DNA of 64,000 nt from an uncultured Clostridia bacterium (GCA_947624415.1 CANQKH010000002.1:1-64000); one strand, 5' to 3'; positions 30,911 through 41,142 are shown, counted from the first letter of the stretch. The notes: generated from the letters alone by a model not told the origin. Numbers and translations: made by a program.

Positions 30911-30938
30911 AAAATAGCCAAAATTGGCTATTTTTTTT
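30911..30938 (+). terminator. Intrinsic terminator of hisS
   Basis: AAATAGCCAA aa TTGGCTATTT T-run. Confidence 0.8.
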
Positions 30939-31076
30939 GATTTTTATTAAATTATCTAAATTTTTTTCAATCTTTAATAATAGGCAGATTTAATTCTTAC
31001 TCAAAAATGTAAAACTTTATTTTCATCAATGCTACTTTTATTTTGTAAATTCATTAAAAAAGATTATAATAATAGC

Positions 31077-32915
31077 ATGAATGATAGGATTAAAGAAAAA
31101 CTTAAAACCTTAACAACAAAACCTGGCGTTTATGTTATGCGAGATAAGGATGGAATTGTAATTTATGTGGGTAAAGCAAAAAATTTGAAAAATAGAGTAA
31201 GTCAATATTTTCGCAACTCCCCTAAGCCAAGCAAGGTCCAAGCAATGGTTGATAATGTCGACATTTTTGACTACTTTATTACCATGTCTGAAATGGATGC
31301 CCTTGCTCTTGAAAGCAATCTTATAAAAAAATATCAACCTTTTTATAATATTCTATTAAAAGATGGCAAACAATTCCCATACATTAAAGTAAATTTGAAG
31401 GATAGTTTTCCTAAATTTGAAATTGTCCGTAAAGTAAAAAAGGATGGTGCAAAATATTTTGGACCTTATTTTGCCGGTATTGATGCTCGCGAAATTCTAA
31501 AAACCATCAATATTGCCTTCAAAATTCGAACTTGCAATAATAAAATAACTGACACTTCAATTGCAAAACGTGAATGCCTTAATTACTCACTGGGTTTGTG
31601 CAATGCTCCTTGCACCAAAAAAATATCAAGAGAAGATTATTTAAAAGAAATAAACAGAGCAATCAACTTTTTAAATGGAAATGATGAAGAAATTGAAGAA
31701 ATATTAACAAATAAAATGATTTTAGCATCATCTAATGAAAATTTTGAAAATGCAATCATATTAAGAGATAGACTGAAAATGATTAAAAAACTTAAAGAAA
31801 GAATTGTAGCAAATCTTCCCAAAGATGTTACAAAGGACGTTTTTGCATATTGGACCGACGGACTTAGTGGAGTTATAACTAATATTGTTGTGCGTGGCGG
31901 TAAAATTTTGGGGGTAATCTCCTACCCATGTATTGATGCCGAACTTGAAGAAGGCGAAACACTTTTCAACTTTATATCTCAATATTATCAAAATCTATTA
32001 GTTCCTAATGAAATTATACTATCACATGAAATTAATTCTCCTGAACTGCTAAGTGAATACCTAGGTAAAAAAATAAACTTTATCTCAAATCCTCATGGAA
32101 TAAATAAAACTCTTCTTGACATGGCACTTGAAAATGCTAAAGAATTTTTGGAAAAACACATTGAAAAAGAAAAATTAAAGTATAATAACACGCTTGGAGC
32201 GGTGAAAGCCTTAAAAGAAAAACTTAATCTAAAAGAAATGCCTTTGCGTATGGAGTGTTACGATATTTCAAATATAAGCGGAACTAATAAAGTTTGCTCC
32301 ATGGTTGTATTTAAAAATGGAGAACCTAGTAAAAAAGATTATAGAAAATTCAAAATTAAAACCATTAAGGGTTCAAACGACTTCGCAAGCCTTGAAGAAG
32401 CTATGCGAAGAAGATTAAAGCGTTATAAAGAGCAAAATGGTGAGAGTTTTTCAGAAAAACCCAATTTGCTTGTTATAGATGGTGGTAAAGGTCAACTTTC
32501 CTCTTGTTTTGAAATATTGTGCGAGTTTGGACTGCAACATGATATTCAAATGATAAGTTTGGCAAAACGAATTGAAGAAGTTTTTGTTCCAAACAATCCA
32601 CAGTCAATTTTGCTAAAACCAGCATCTGCCGAATTAAAACTTTTACAAAGAATTCGTGATGAGGCACACAGATTTGCAATAACCTATCATAGATACATTA
32701 GAACTAAGAAACAAACAAAATCAATATTAGATGATATACCTGGTGTAGGTCCAAAAAAACGTGATGCACTTTTATCCGCTTTTGGCACTAGTGAAGACAT
32801 TGCCAATGCCAGCATAGAAATGCTTGAAACACTACCTCAAATAAATCACAATCTTGCTGTTGTAATTCATGAATATTTCAAAAAAAATCCAATCAATTAT
32901 GCTCCCGAAGAATAA
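31077..32915 (+). CDS. uvrC: Excinuclease ABC subunit C
   Basis: LTTKPGVYVMRDKDGIVIYVGKAKNLKNRVSQYF, GLCNAPC, ECYDISNISGTNKVCSMVVFKNGEPSKKDYRKFKI, LLVIDGGKGQL, IPGVGPKKRDALL. Start at 31077 (MNDRIK). Confidence 0.95.
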   Translation: MNDRIKEKLKTLTTKPGVYVMRDKDGIVIYVGKAKNLKNRVSQYFRNSPKPSKVQAMVDNVDIFDYFITMSEMDALALESNLIKKYQPFYNILLKDGKQFPYIKVNLKDSFPKFEIVRKVKKDGAKYFGPYFAGIDAREILKTINIAFKIRTCNNKITDTSIAKRECLNYSLGLCNAPCTKKISREDYLKEINRAINFLNGNDEEIEEILTNKMILASSNENFENAIILRDRLKMIKKLKERIVANLPKDVTKDVFAYWTDGLSGVITNIVVRGGKILGVISYPCIDAELEEGETLFNFISQYYQNLLVPNEIILSHEINSPELLSEYLGKKINFISNPHGINKTLLDMALENAKEFLEKHIEKEKLKYNNTLGAVKALKEKLNLKEMPLRMECYDISNISGTNKVCSMVVFKNGEPSKKDYRKFKIKTIKGSNDFASLEEAMRRRLKRYKEQNGESFSEKPNLLVIDGGKGQLSSCFEILCEFGLQHDIQMISLAKRIEEVFVPNNPQSILLKPASAELKLLQRIRDEAHRFAITYHRYIRTKKQTKSILDDIPGVGPKKRDALLSAFGTSEDIANASIEMLETLPQINHNLAVVIHEYFKKNPINYAPEE

Positions 32916-32929
32916 TTTATTAAAAATCA

Positions 32930-32960
32930 TGTAAAAAGGCCGTTTTTAAGCCTTTTTTTC
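32930..32960 (+). terminator. Intrinsic terminator of uvrC
   Basis: AAAAAGGC cgtttttaa GCCTTTTTTT. Confidence 0.7.
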
Positions 32961-33156
32961 TTAATTTTTACGCATTTTTTCTTTAATTTTCTAATTTTTG
33001 AAATTTAAACAAATATTAACTCTCTCTTTTCTTTTTGATTGTTAATAAAATTAATCGAAACAAAAAAAGATTCAAAATTATCAAAATTATAAAAATAATT
33101 CAAAATTATTTGTTAAAAAATTTATTTATTGATATACTTATCATTAGGAGGATTTT

Positions 33157-34332
33157 ATGGACAAAATCAAAATGGTTCAATATGGTTGTGGAAAAATGAG
33201 TAAATACACAATCTCCTATGCCTTAGAAAAAGGTGTAGAACTTGTCGGTGCTTTCGACATTGACAAAAATAAAATTGGAAAGGATGTTTCAATTGTTACA
33301 GGTGGAAATGACTTGGGCGTAAAAATACAAAATGCTAGGCAATTTAACAAATTTTTACAAGAAAATGAAGTTGATATTGCAATTATAACTACTACCAGTC
33401 TATTCAATGAAAACTACCCTATTTATGAAATTTGTGCAAAAAATGGCGTAAATGCCATCTCTACTTGCGAAGAAGCCTTCTTTGCACAAAATTCTTCCCC
33501 TGCTCTTGCTCAAAAACTTGATGAAATTGCTAAAGAAAATGGCTGCACAATTTGCGGAAGTGGATACCAAGATGTTTTTTGGGGTAATTTGATTAGTGTT
33601 TTAGGTGGTGCAACTCATAAAATTAATAAAATAATTGGTAAATCTAGTTATAACGTTGAAGATTATGGAATTTCACTTGCAAGAGTTCATGGCGCAGGCT
33701 TAACTGTTGAAGAATTTAAAAAAGAAATCGCTTCAGTAGATGATATAACAGATGAAGAACGCCAAAAACTTATTGATGAGGGAAAATATAGTCCAAGTTA
33801 TATGTGGAATGTAAATGGTTGGCTTTGTTCTAAATTGGGACTGCATATTAAAAGTCAAACACAAAAAACAACCCCTCAAATAGCAAAAGAAGATATTTTT
33901 AGTTCCACCCTAAATATGACTATTAAAAAAGGCGACTGCACAGGCATGAGTGCAATAGTTACAACAGAAACTGAAGAAGGAACAACCATCATAAGTGAAT
34001 GTATTGGCAAAGTTTACAGCAAAGATGAGTTTGACTGTAACGATTGGACCATAGAAGGTGTGCCAAGCACAAGAGTTGTCATTGAAAGACCAGCAACTGC
34101 GGAACTTACCTGTGCAACAGTTGTTAACAGAATTGTCGAAGTTCTATGTGCAGAACCTGGTTATACCACAACTGATCAAATGCCTGAAAACATATATAAA
34201 TCACACAATCTTGACGAATATATTGAATATGTTGACATCTTCGATGAAGCCTGCCGCTGTGGGCATAATCATTGTGAGCATGATGATGTGCATGATTGTG
34301 ATGAAGATGATGACCAAGGAGATGATGAATAA
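33157..34332 (+). CDS. NAD(P)-dependent amino acid dehydrogenase-like, resembles 2,4-diaminopentanoate dehydrogenase
   Basis: MVQYGCGKMSKYTISYALEKGVELVGAFDIDKNKIGKDV dinucleotide-binding pattern; C-terminal Cys/His/Asp-rich tail. Confidence 0.75.
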   Translation: MDKIKMVQYGCGKMSKYTISYALEKGVELVGAFDIDKNKIGKDVSIVTGGNDLGVKIQNARQFNKFLQENEVDIAIITTTSLFNENYPIYEICAKNGVNAISTCEEAFFAQNSSPALAQKLDEIAKENGCTICGSGYQDVFWGNLISVLGGATHKINKIIGKSSYNVEDYGISLARVHGAGLTVEEFKKEIASVDDITDEERQKLIDEGKYSPSYMWNVNGWLCSKLGLHIKSQTQKTTPQIAKEDIFSSTLNMTIKKGDCTGMSAIVTTETEEGTTIISECIGKVYSKDEFDCNDWTIEGVPSTRVVIERPATAELTCATVVNRIVEVLCAEPGYTTTDQMPENIYKSHNLDEYIEYVDIFDEACRCGHNHCEHDDVHDCDEDDDQGDDE

Positions 34333-34986
34333 ATGAAAAAGGGACTTTTTATTTCTTTTGAAGGTGGAGACGCTTGTGGAAAATCTACACAGGTAAATCT
34401 AGTTAAAAAATTCTTTGAAGAAAATTTTAACAGTGATGATTATGTTTTTATTCGAGAACCTGGCGGAACTCCCCTTGCAGAAAAAATTCGGGACCTTATT
34501 CTTAATTATACAGAAGATAAGCCCCTGCCAATGACCGAACTTTTACTTTTTTGTGCGGCACGAAGTCAAATAACACAAAATGTTATACTTCCAGCACTCA
34601 ATAGTGGAAAAATCGTTATTGCTGACAGATTTTATGACTCTACTATAGCCTATCAAGGTGAAGCAAGAGGAATAATGTCAAAAAATGATATTATTTCCCT
34701 CACAAGAACTATTATTGGAGATTTAAAACCAGACCTAACCTTTTATTTGAAAATATCAGCACAAGAAGCATTTAAAAGAAAAAAGCCAAATGAAGTGCTT
34801 GATAATATTGAAAGTGCAGGTCTTGAATTTCACAAAGCGGTGGAAAGAGGTTACGACTTTATAGCAGACGTCGAGAAAGAAAGATTTTGCGTCATAGATG
34901 CAACAAAAACTCCAGAACAGATTTTCAATATAATAAAAGAGAAAATTTCACAGAAAATTAGTGAAAATGATAAAAAAACTAGGTAA
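34333..34986 (+). CDS. tmk: Thymidylate kinase
   Basis: FISFEGGDACGKSTQVNLVKKFFEE, REPGGTPLAEKIRDLIL, LFCAARSQ, DRFYDSTIAYQG. Confidence 0.95.
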   Translation: MKKGLFISFEGGDACGKSTQVNLVKKFFEENFNSDDYVFIREPGGTPLAEKIRDLILNYTEDKPLPMTELLLFCAARSQITQNVILPALNSGKIVIADRFYDSTIAYQGEARGIMSKNDIISLTRTIIGDLKPDLTFYLKISAQEAFKRKKPNEVLDNIESAGLEFHKAVERGYDFIADVEKERFCVIDATKTPEQIFNIIKEKISQKISENDKKTR

Positions 34987-35000
34987 AAACCTAGTTTTTT
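34973..35000. terminator. Bidirectional terminator overlapping both convergent stop codons
   Basis: AAAAAACTAGGT aaaa ACCTAGTTTTTT. Confidence 0.85.
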
Positions 35001-36286
35001 GTTGTTTTTAATGTCGATAAGTCTAAATCTTTATATTTTTCATCTTTTGATATTATTGTTACATGAGGCAAGCAAGTGAAAAGTTTTTTGTATAAATCAT
35101 TCGCTTCTTCATAGGTTACACTCCTCATTTTTGCCTTGTAATCCTTATTGAACTCATCACCATACATCTTTCCTTCTTCATAGTAAACGTCCAGCGCCCA
35201 AGAACATAATGATGATAAATCTATATGACCAAAATTTATTGAATTTATAAATCTGCGTTTTTGTTTTTCAAATATGTCAACATCTAATTCTTTGTTCATT
35301 TTACTAATAAATTCACCATATTTTTCAATAACTTTTGATATATTATCCTCTTGGCAAGCAACCTTAACTCCACATACAAGTTGGTCAAAATATGTATAAC
35401 AATATGCTTGGCAACTGTAACACAACTCATTTTCTTCTCTGAAAAATTGAAATGCTTGCTCGCTCAAAATATTTGAAATTATTTTTGCCGTATATGTTTT
35501 CTTTGGTTTTTCATGTGAAAATGGAACTTTTTCCATAAAATAACTTACGTTGATGAGTGCTTTATCTTTTTCATCTGGATATGCATAATGTAAACATGGA
35601 GGATTGATTTCCTGATTGTGTTCGTCATACCCATACAAGTTTGAAACTGGTATTTTTTCAATGTATTTTTGAATTGTCGAAACAACTTTTTCCTCTTCTA
35701 TCTTACCACTTATTGAAATCACCAAGTTATTTAATGTCAAATAAGATGATATAAAAGTTTTCAAATCTTCCATTGTTATTTTGGAAAGACTTTCTATTGT
35801 TCCAGCCGGTGATGCGACAAGTCTATTGTAATATTCATCTTTCACTATCTCTGTTCTATCTATTATATAATGTTGACGTTCATTTAATTTGATACGTGTT
35901 TTAATTTCGTCATTTATAACATTAAACTCCTTATCAAATTCTTCTTTTGTTATTTTTAATGATAAAAAAGGTTCTGTTATAAAATCTATCGCTTCATCAA
36001 AATCTTCTTCAACTACGTCCATTACAAAACAGATATTATTAATTGATGTGTAAGCATTTCTATAATTAAATTTCCTTGCATGACTACATCTTTGTTCTCT
36101 TGTTTCCACCGCCGTAGGAAAACTGCATATTGCGTGTTCACAAAAATGCGCAACGCCTAATTTGGATATAGGATCATTAATAGCACCTGCTTGAAACAAA
36201 TAGTTTATTGACACTCCTTCTACTGCGTCGACATTAGTAAAAAGTAACTTTGCCCCACCTTTTAATTCAAAAAGTTTTGTTTCCAT
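34991..36286 (-). CDS. M16 family zinc metallopeptidase (insulinase-like)
   Basis: Inverted zinc motif HFCEH in LGVAHFCEHAICSFPT; LNNLVISISGKI and duplicated-domain pattern. Confidence 0.88.
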   Translation of the reverse strand: METKLFELKGGAKLLFTNVDAVEGVSINYLFQAGAINDPISKLGVAHFCEHAICSFPTAVETREQRCSHARKFNYRNAYTSINNICFVMDVVEEDFDEAIDFITEPFLSLKITKEEFDKEFNVINDEIKTRIKLNERQHYIIDRTEIVKDEYYNRLVASPAGTIESLSKITMEDLKTFISSYLTLNNLVISISGKIEEEKVVSTIQKYIEKIPVSNLYGYDEHNQEINPPCLHYAYPDEKDKALINVSYFMEKVPFSHEKPKKTYTAKIISNILSEQAFQFFREENELCYSCQAYCYTYFDQLVCGVKVACQEDNISKVIEKYGEFISKMNKELDVDIFEKQKRRFINSINFGHIDLSSLCSWALDVYYEEGKMYGDEFNKDYKAKMRSVTYEEANDLYKKLFTCLPHVTIISKDEKYKDLDLSTLKTTKN

Positions 36287-36359
36287 TTAATCTCCTTGTA
36301 TTTAATTTTACACAAAAAGGGGCACATTAAATCTGCCCTCTTATGTAACCAATTATTTT

Positions 36360-36923
36360 TTAATCATTTTGTCCGTTATTTGTGCTTTTAAGATTTAAGT
36401 TTGCCTTCTTTTGGAATTTTCCATCTTTCTTATAAACTACAAACTTTGAATCTTGATTTTTTGAAAGTTCTTGAACACGGGTAAGTGCTTCATCTTTAGT
36501 TTTAAAACTGTCAATAATTCGTTTTGCTCCGTCCTTCTTAATCTTCCAAAGTCCATCTTCCTTGTCAAACAAAACTCTATAAACTGCTTTTCGAGTTTTA
36601 TCTTCAACAACTTCCTCTTTTTCAGTTGAGGCAGTGTCTGTATTTTCTTCCTGTTTTGGCTCTGGCTTTTCTTCTTCCTTCTTCTGTGTTGTCTTCGCAG
36701 GCTCGTTTTTCTTAGCCTCAACTTTCTTTGGCTCAGCCTTTGCAACTTCCTCTTTCTTTTGCTCAGTTTTTACAGGTTCTGCCTTTCTTGGCTCTGTTTT
36801 TGCTGGTTCAGTTTTCTTAACTTCTTGTTGTTTTGCTTTCTCCTGTTGTTCCTTTTCAAGTCTTGCTTTCTCTTCAGCCTCTTTTTTTGCTTGTTTTTTC
36901 TTTTTACTGCTAAATGGCCACAT
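36360..36923 (-). CDS. Lys/Glu/Pro-rich protein with C-terminal DUF2188-like domain
   Basis: KTEPAKTEPRKAEPVKTEQKKEE repeats, then YRVLFDKEDGLWKIKKDGAKRIIDSFKTKDEALTRVQELSKNQDSKFVVYKKDGKFQ. Confidence 0.75.
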   Translation of the reverse strand: MWPFSSKKKKQAKKEAEEKARLEKEQQEKAKQQEVKKTEPAKTEPRKAEPVKTEQKKEEVAKAEPKKVEAKKNEPAKTTQKKEEEKPEPKQEENTDTASTEKEEVVEDKTRKAVYRVLFDKEDGLWKIKKDGAKRIIDSFKTKDEALTRVQELSKNQDSKFVVYKKDGKFQKKANLNLKSTNNGQND

Positions 36924-37025
36924 AATTTTCTCCTTTTATACAAATATATACAAATTATAACATAAAAAAAATACCTTTTTCAAGGTATTTTATAAAGTTT
37001 TTTAAAATATTTTAAATTATTTTTT

Positions 37026-37700
37026 TTACGCAGTTAAGTTATGTTTCTCGCTGTCTTCAATTTTGCTTACATATGGTCTTTCGTCAACTGCAAATGGCCC
37101 GTTCTCGTAATAGTTATGGTTTCCCAAATATTCCGACCTTGGGTCATATTTTTCAATTCTATTGTAATATATTGCACCATAGTCAATTCCTCTTCCAACA
37201 AAATATCCAATTACTGTTAAAAGAGAGAAAATACAAGCACTAACAAAAAATTGTATGAATGCTACAAACATTATCCTTGCAGACTTTTCCATTAACATTT
37301 CACGTGTGTAATTTGAGTATCCATAAACCTTTACACCTACTATTATTGACAGGATACCCATAATAGGTATTGCTATTGCACAGGCAAGAACCTTGGATTT
37401 CTCTTTATCAAAATCTGCTTGCCCATATTTTGAAAGTTCTTGCAAACTTTCTGCGGAACTAATAAATATTATGCCCACAATCACCATGGTTACTACGCAT
37501 ATAATTCCAAATAATATAGAAAGAATACCTGACCACGCTAGCCAACGATTGCGTTGATGACCCTTTTCATATTTATTTAGAACATTGCTTGTATATTTGT
37601 CATCAATCTTATCATTAAATTTCAATTCATCGGCTTTCTTTTTGAAGTCATCAGGAAAATCTTTATCTTCAATTTTTTTCATTTTTGCCATTTTGTCCAT
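37026..37700 (-). CDS. Membrane protein of unknown function
   Basis: Hydrophobic segments; start taken at ATG 37700 because a promoter -10 box lies immediately upstream. Confidence 0.7.
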   Translation of the reverse strand: MDKMAKMKKIEDKDFPDDFKKKADELKFNDKIDDKYTSNVLNKYEKGHQRNRWLAWSGILSILFGIICVVTMVIVGIIFISSAESLQELSKYGQADFDKEKSKVLACAIAIPIMGILSIIVGVKVYGYSNYTREMLMEKSARIMFVAFIQFFVSACIFSLLTVIGYFVGRGIDYGAIYYNRIEKYDPRSEYLGNHNYYENGPFAVDERPYVSKIEDSEKHNLTA

Positions 37701-37779
37701 GCTAATATTATAGCACATTATAAAGCACTTGTAAATACTATTTTTAAAAAATTTTTGAGATTCTTGTCTTTTTTAAGTG

Positions 37780-38811
37780 CTACTTTATAATACGCTCACC
37801 CCTAAATTTTGATAGATTTGTAAGCACCTCATATTCAGTGCTTTCAATAAGGGGAGCCCAATTTAAAGCATTTTCAAGTATAGACACTCTATCTCCTATT
37901 TTACACTTTATATTAGTAACATCAACCATAAAAGCATCCATACATATATTGCCGCAATTTATTGCATTTTCTCCCCTAATTTTTACGCTTAACTTATTTG
38001 ATAACTTGCGTGGCAACCCATCTCCATAACCTAGCGGTATTGTGGCAATGGTCATATCATCTTGGGCAGTAAAGCCACATAAATAACCGATATGTTCCCC
38101 CTTGTTTACCTTTTGAATATCAACCACTTCACTTTCCAACGATAAAACAGGTTTTAAACGCTCATCACCATAACCATAAACTGCAATGCCAACACGATAC
38201 ATATCTGCATCAAGATTTGCATAAATTGACTTACCGCCACCAACATGATGAATTGTTTTCCAGTTTTTAGGCAGCAGCGAACAATACTCCTTAAACCTCT
38301 TTTCCTGTGCCTGGGTGTATTCTTTATCACTGGTGAGTGAAGAAAAATGTGTGTAAAGCCCAACAAGTTCCATTTTATTTTTTTCAAGTAATTCTATTAT
38401 TCTTATAAATTCCCTTTTATCTTTAACTCCATATCTGTTCATTCCAGTGTTCACGCAAAGATGCATTTTTGCCCTCTTTTTTAATTTTTTTGACAACGAA
38501 ACAATTGTTTTTGCATGATTATATGAAAAAACAATAAATGATATGTCATTTTCAATACACTTCTCGTAGTTGTCGCATTTGCCAAAAACTATAATATCTT
38601 CTTTTGTATAGTCCCTTATTTCAAGTGCCTCCTGCAAGTTTGAAACACCAAAATATTTTATTCTATTTTTAAGCATGGAAACAATCTCTTTGCTCCCATG
38701 ACCATAGGCGTTTGCCTTAACCATAACACAAAGAGGCTTTTGGGCATCTCCTTCTAAAACATTTACATTGTTTATTAAATTTTTACTATTTAAGAAAATT
38801 TTTGAGAACAT
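37780..38811 (-). CDS. alr: Alanine racemase
   Basis: VMVKANAYGHGSKEIV PLP-lysine motif, LCVNTGMNRYGV, HHVGGGKSIYANLDADMYRVGIAVYGYG. Confidence 0.93.
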   Translation of the reverse strand: MFSKIFLNSKNLINNVNVLEGDAQKPLCVMVKANAYGHGSKEIVSMLKNRIKYFGVSNLQEALEIRDYTKEDIIVFGKCDNYEKCIENDISFIVFSYNHAKTIVSLSKKLKKRAKMHLCVNTGMNRYGVKDKREFIRIIELLEKNKMELVGLYTHFSSLTSDKEYTQAQEKRFKEYCSLLPKNWKTIHHVGGGKSIYANLDADMYRVGIAVYGYGDERLKPVLSLESEVVDIQKVNKGEHIGYLCGFTAQDDMTIATIPLGYGDGLPRKLSNKLSVKIRGENAINCGNICMDAFMVDVTNIKCKIGDRVSILENALNWAPLIESTEYEVLTNLSKFRGERIIK

Positions 38812-38837
38812 ATTTTATTATATTCATAAAAATTTCT

Positions 38838-40826
38838 TCATGCTACACTTCTTTTTCCATTTATCCCATTCTCGTAAATAGTGTCCATAATTTCTTGTTT
38901 TTGATAAAATATTACCGCATCATTTTTGAAATTTTTTACATCTTCTTCTGTTGCCCGGTCATCAGTTATAACAAAATCAACTATATTTTGCGAGTATATT
39001 TTTTCATTAAACATACCTCCCAAATGTGAGCCAAAGAAAGAATGTTTTATCTCTTCTGAAAAAATTGAATATCCTAAAAATAAATTTTTATTTGATGGCA
39101 AACCATATAAATCACATAATGTTGGCAATAAATCGTAGGTATTACAAAAAGTATCTATAATCTTGCCTTCTTTTGCATATTTGGGACTGTAAAGAAATAC
39201 AGGAATGTTGTTTATATAGGAATTTGAATAATCATCTTTGTCTACACCCTTTATTTTGTAACACATATCATGATAATATAAATTGTGATCTGCAAACATT
39301 AATATTGACGTTTTATCTTTCAAGCCTCTTTCATTTATTTCTTGTATCAAATATGATATTGTCCTATCTAAATCTATTGTTCCAGCCTTAAAATTTCTCA
39401 ATTTTTCTAATGTATCTTCATCCTCTGGAAAAATGAAATCTGTAGTTTTAAACCAAGCCTTATATTCCTCAAAATGTTCGTCGTAAAATTGATAATGCTC
39501 TTTAAAATATTTCTTCTCAAAAGTATGAGGACCATGCGTGGATATAGTTGAAAAGAATGTTAAAAATCGTTTTTCCTTTGGAAGCATTTCATCTATGAAG
39601 GCTTTTGTGAATTGCAAGTCTGGAACCCAGTCGCCCCATTTTTTTAACGCCTCCTCGCCTTTATAATCTTCAATGTTTAACATTTTATCAAAACCCATTT
39701 TATCGGCATTATGTGTAGCATCACGACCATAATACGTTCTAGTGTTGGCATGAACATAAGTTGCAACTGCATTTTTGTCATTTCCTTTAAATAATCGTGG
39801 CAATGAATAAGCAAAATTATACCCCTTGAGTGCCGCCGCTTTCAATGACCTTGTTTTGGGCATACTGCCAAGCAAAGTTATACCCTCGCTGTTATTTGTC
39901 CTGTTCCTTGCATGAAAATTTGAAAAATATATAGAATTATTTTCGCCCTGCATCATGCTCCATAATGTTGGAGTATAAATTGGATCAATTGCAAATAGGT
40001 CTGTGCTTTCTAGTAAAATTACAACCAAATTATCATTATGTAAAGGTGCATTTTCGTTGCCAGCCACATAGCCATCATCAATATAACTTACATACTCATC
40101 CTCCTCTTCTTTGGTGAGTGCTTCATGTGTCATCATATTAATAACTTCCTTTGTGTAAAACCCAAAATGCCCAAACTTTTTGTATGCATCTATTTTAAAT
40201 TGAAAATTATCCCAAAGATATTTATCGCTTGCCTCTATCTCGCTTTGATTGGCACTGGCTTCACTTAAAGTGCTTATTTGAACTTCCATAAAAGTAAATG
40301 AAAATGACTCGATAAATATAAATATGGCAAGTGCTAATATAGGAGATGAAAAATTTTTAACATGATATACCTTTTTATTTCGTTTTGTGAAAATTATAGC
40401 ACTTGTAATAAATACTACTAAAAGCATTAAATTTATAACAAGGCCACCCCAATCAAGAAGGTCAAATGAAAATGCCGCTTGTGCCTCCTTGCCTAGCCTT
40501 AATAAATCTAGCGAAAGGATATCTCCAAATATAGAAAATAATGTTGTGTTTGCAATATTTATTATTGCTTGCACTGCCAGTAAAATACAAAATATTACTA
40601 GGCCAAATTTTTTGCCCTTTATCAAATATATAACACCAGCAAGCATGAATATTATTGCTAAGTCAATTACAAAGTAAATAGGAAAAATCATTTTTTCGCC
40701 TGCTGAATTTGAAAAACCGAGATATAAAAAATTTATTATTTCAAAAATAATTGAACAAAAAATAAAAGCAATGGGAATTATTATTCTATTTGTTGATATT
40801 TCTACTTCTTTGCGTTTCTCAATCAT
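38838..40826 (-). CDS. LTA synthase/sulfatase family phosphoglycerol-transferase-like membrane protein
   Basis: Five N-terminal TM segments; NLVVILLESTDLFAI, NNSEGITLLGSMP, STHGPHTFEKKYF, LMFADHNLYYHD. Start at ATG 40826 after GGAGGGAGGA. Confidence 0.88.
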   Translation of the reverse strand: MIEKRKEVEISTNRIIIPIAFIFCSIIFEIINFLYLGFSNSAGEKMIFPIYFVIDLAIIFMLAGVIYLIKGKKFGLVIFCILLAVQAIINIANTTLFSIFGDILSLDLLRLGKEAQAAFSFDLLDWGGLVINLMLLVVFITSAIIFTKRNKKVYHVKNFSSPILALAIFIFIESFSFTFMEVQISTLSEASANQSEIEASDKYLWDNFQFKIDAYKKFGHFGFYTKEVINMMTHEALTKEEEDEYVSYIDDGYVAGNENAPLHNDNLVVILLESTDLFAIDPIYTPTLWSMMQGENNSIYFSNFHARNRTNNSEGITLLGSMPKTRSLKAAALKGYNFAYSLPRLFKGNDKNAVATYVHANTRTYYGRDATHNADKMGFDKMLNIEDYKGEEALKKWGDWVPDLQFTKAFIDEMLPKEKRFLTFFSTISTHGPHTFEKKYFKEHYQFYDEHFEEYKAWFKTTDFIFPEDEDTLEKLRNFKAGTIDLDRTISYLIQEINERGLKDKTSILMFADHNLYYHDMCYKIKGVDKDDYSNSYINNIPVFLYSPKYAKEGKIIDTFCNTYDLLPTLCDLYGLPSNKNLFLGYSIFSEEIKHSFFGSHLGGMFNEKIYSQNIVDFVITDDRATEEDVKNFKNDAVIFYQKQEIMDTIYENGINGKRSVA

Positions 40827-40886
40827 TCCTCCCTCCAAAATTTATTATAAAAATTTTCAACTTTTATAAAAATTCCTCCTATTAAT

Positions 40887-40916
40887 ATTGTAGCCCCCCC
40901 CCCTATGACTTGTCAA
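40887..40916 (-). promoter_or_regulatory. Promoter with G10 homopolymer in the spacer
   Basis: Minus strand TTGACA-AGTCATA-G10-C-TACAAT (18-nt spacer); C10 at 40894-40903 on the plus strand. Confidence 0.7.
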
Positions 40917-41142
40917 ATAATTTAAGGGTTTTTTAAAAAAATTTTTATTTTTTTTTTAAACCATCAAAAATTCATTTGGGGAAATATAAAACGGATAATT
41001 TCTTTTAATATGTTTATAAATATTATAATTCTATTCTTTACACATAATTTAAAATTTTTATTAAATTTTTGACGTTTTTTGCTGCTTTTTCTCGATTTTT
41101 CTCTTATAAAAGACCTCTTAAACTCTATTATTTTTGAATGCT

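Noticed and set aside
31021-31080. uvrC start at 31029 as given in the ORF track
   Set aside because: A promoter -10 TATAAT lies inside that extension and homologous UvrC sequence begins at MNDRIKEKLKTL (31077).
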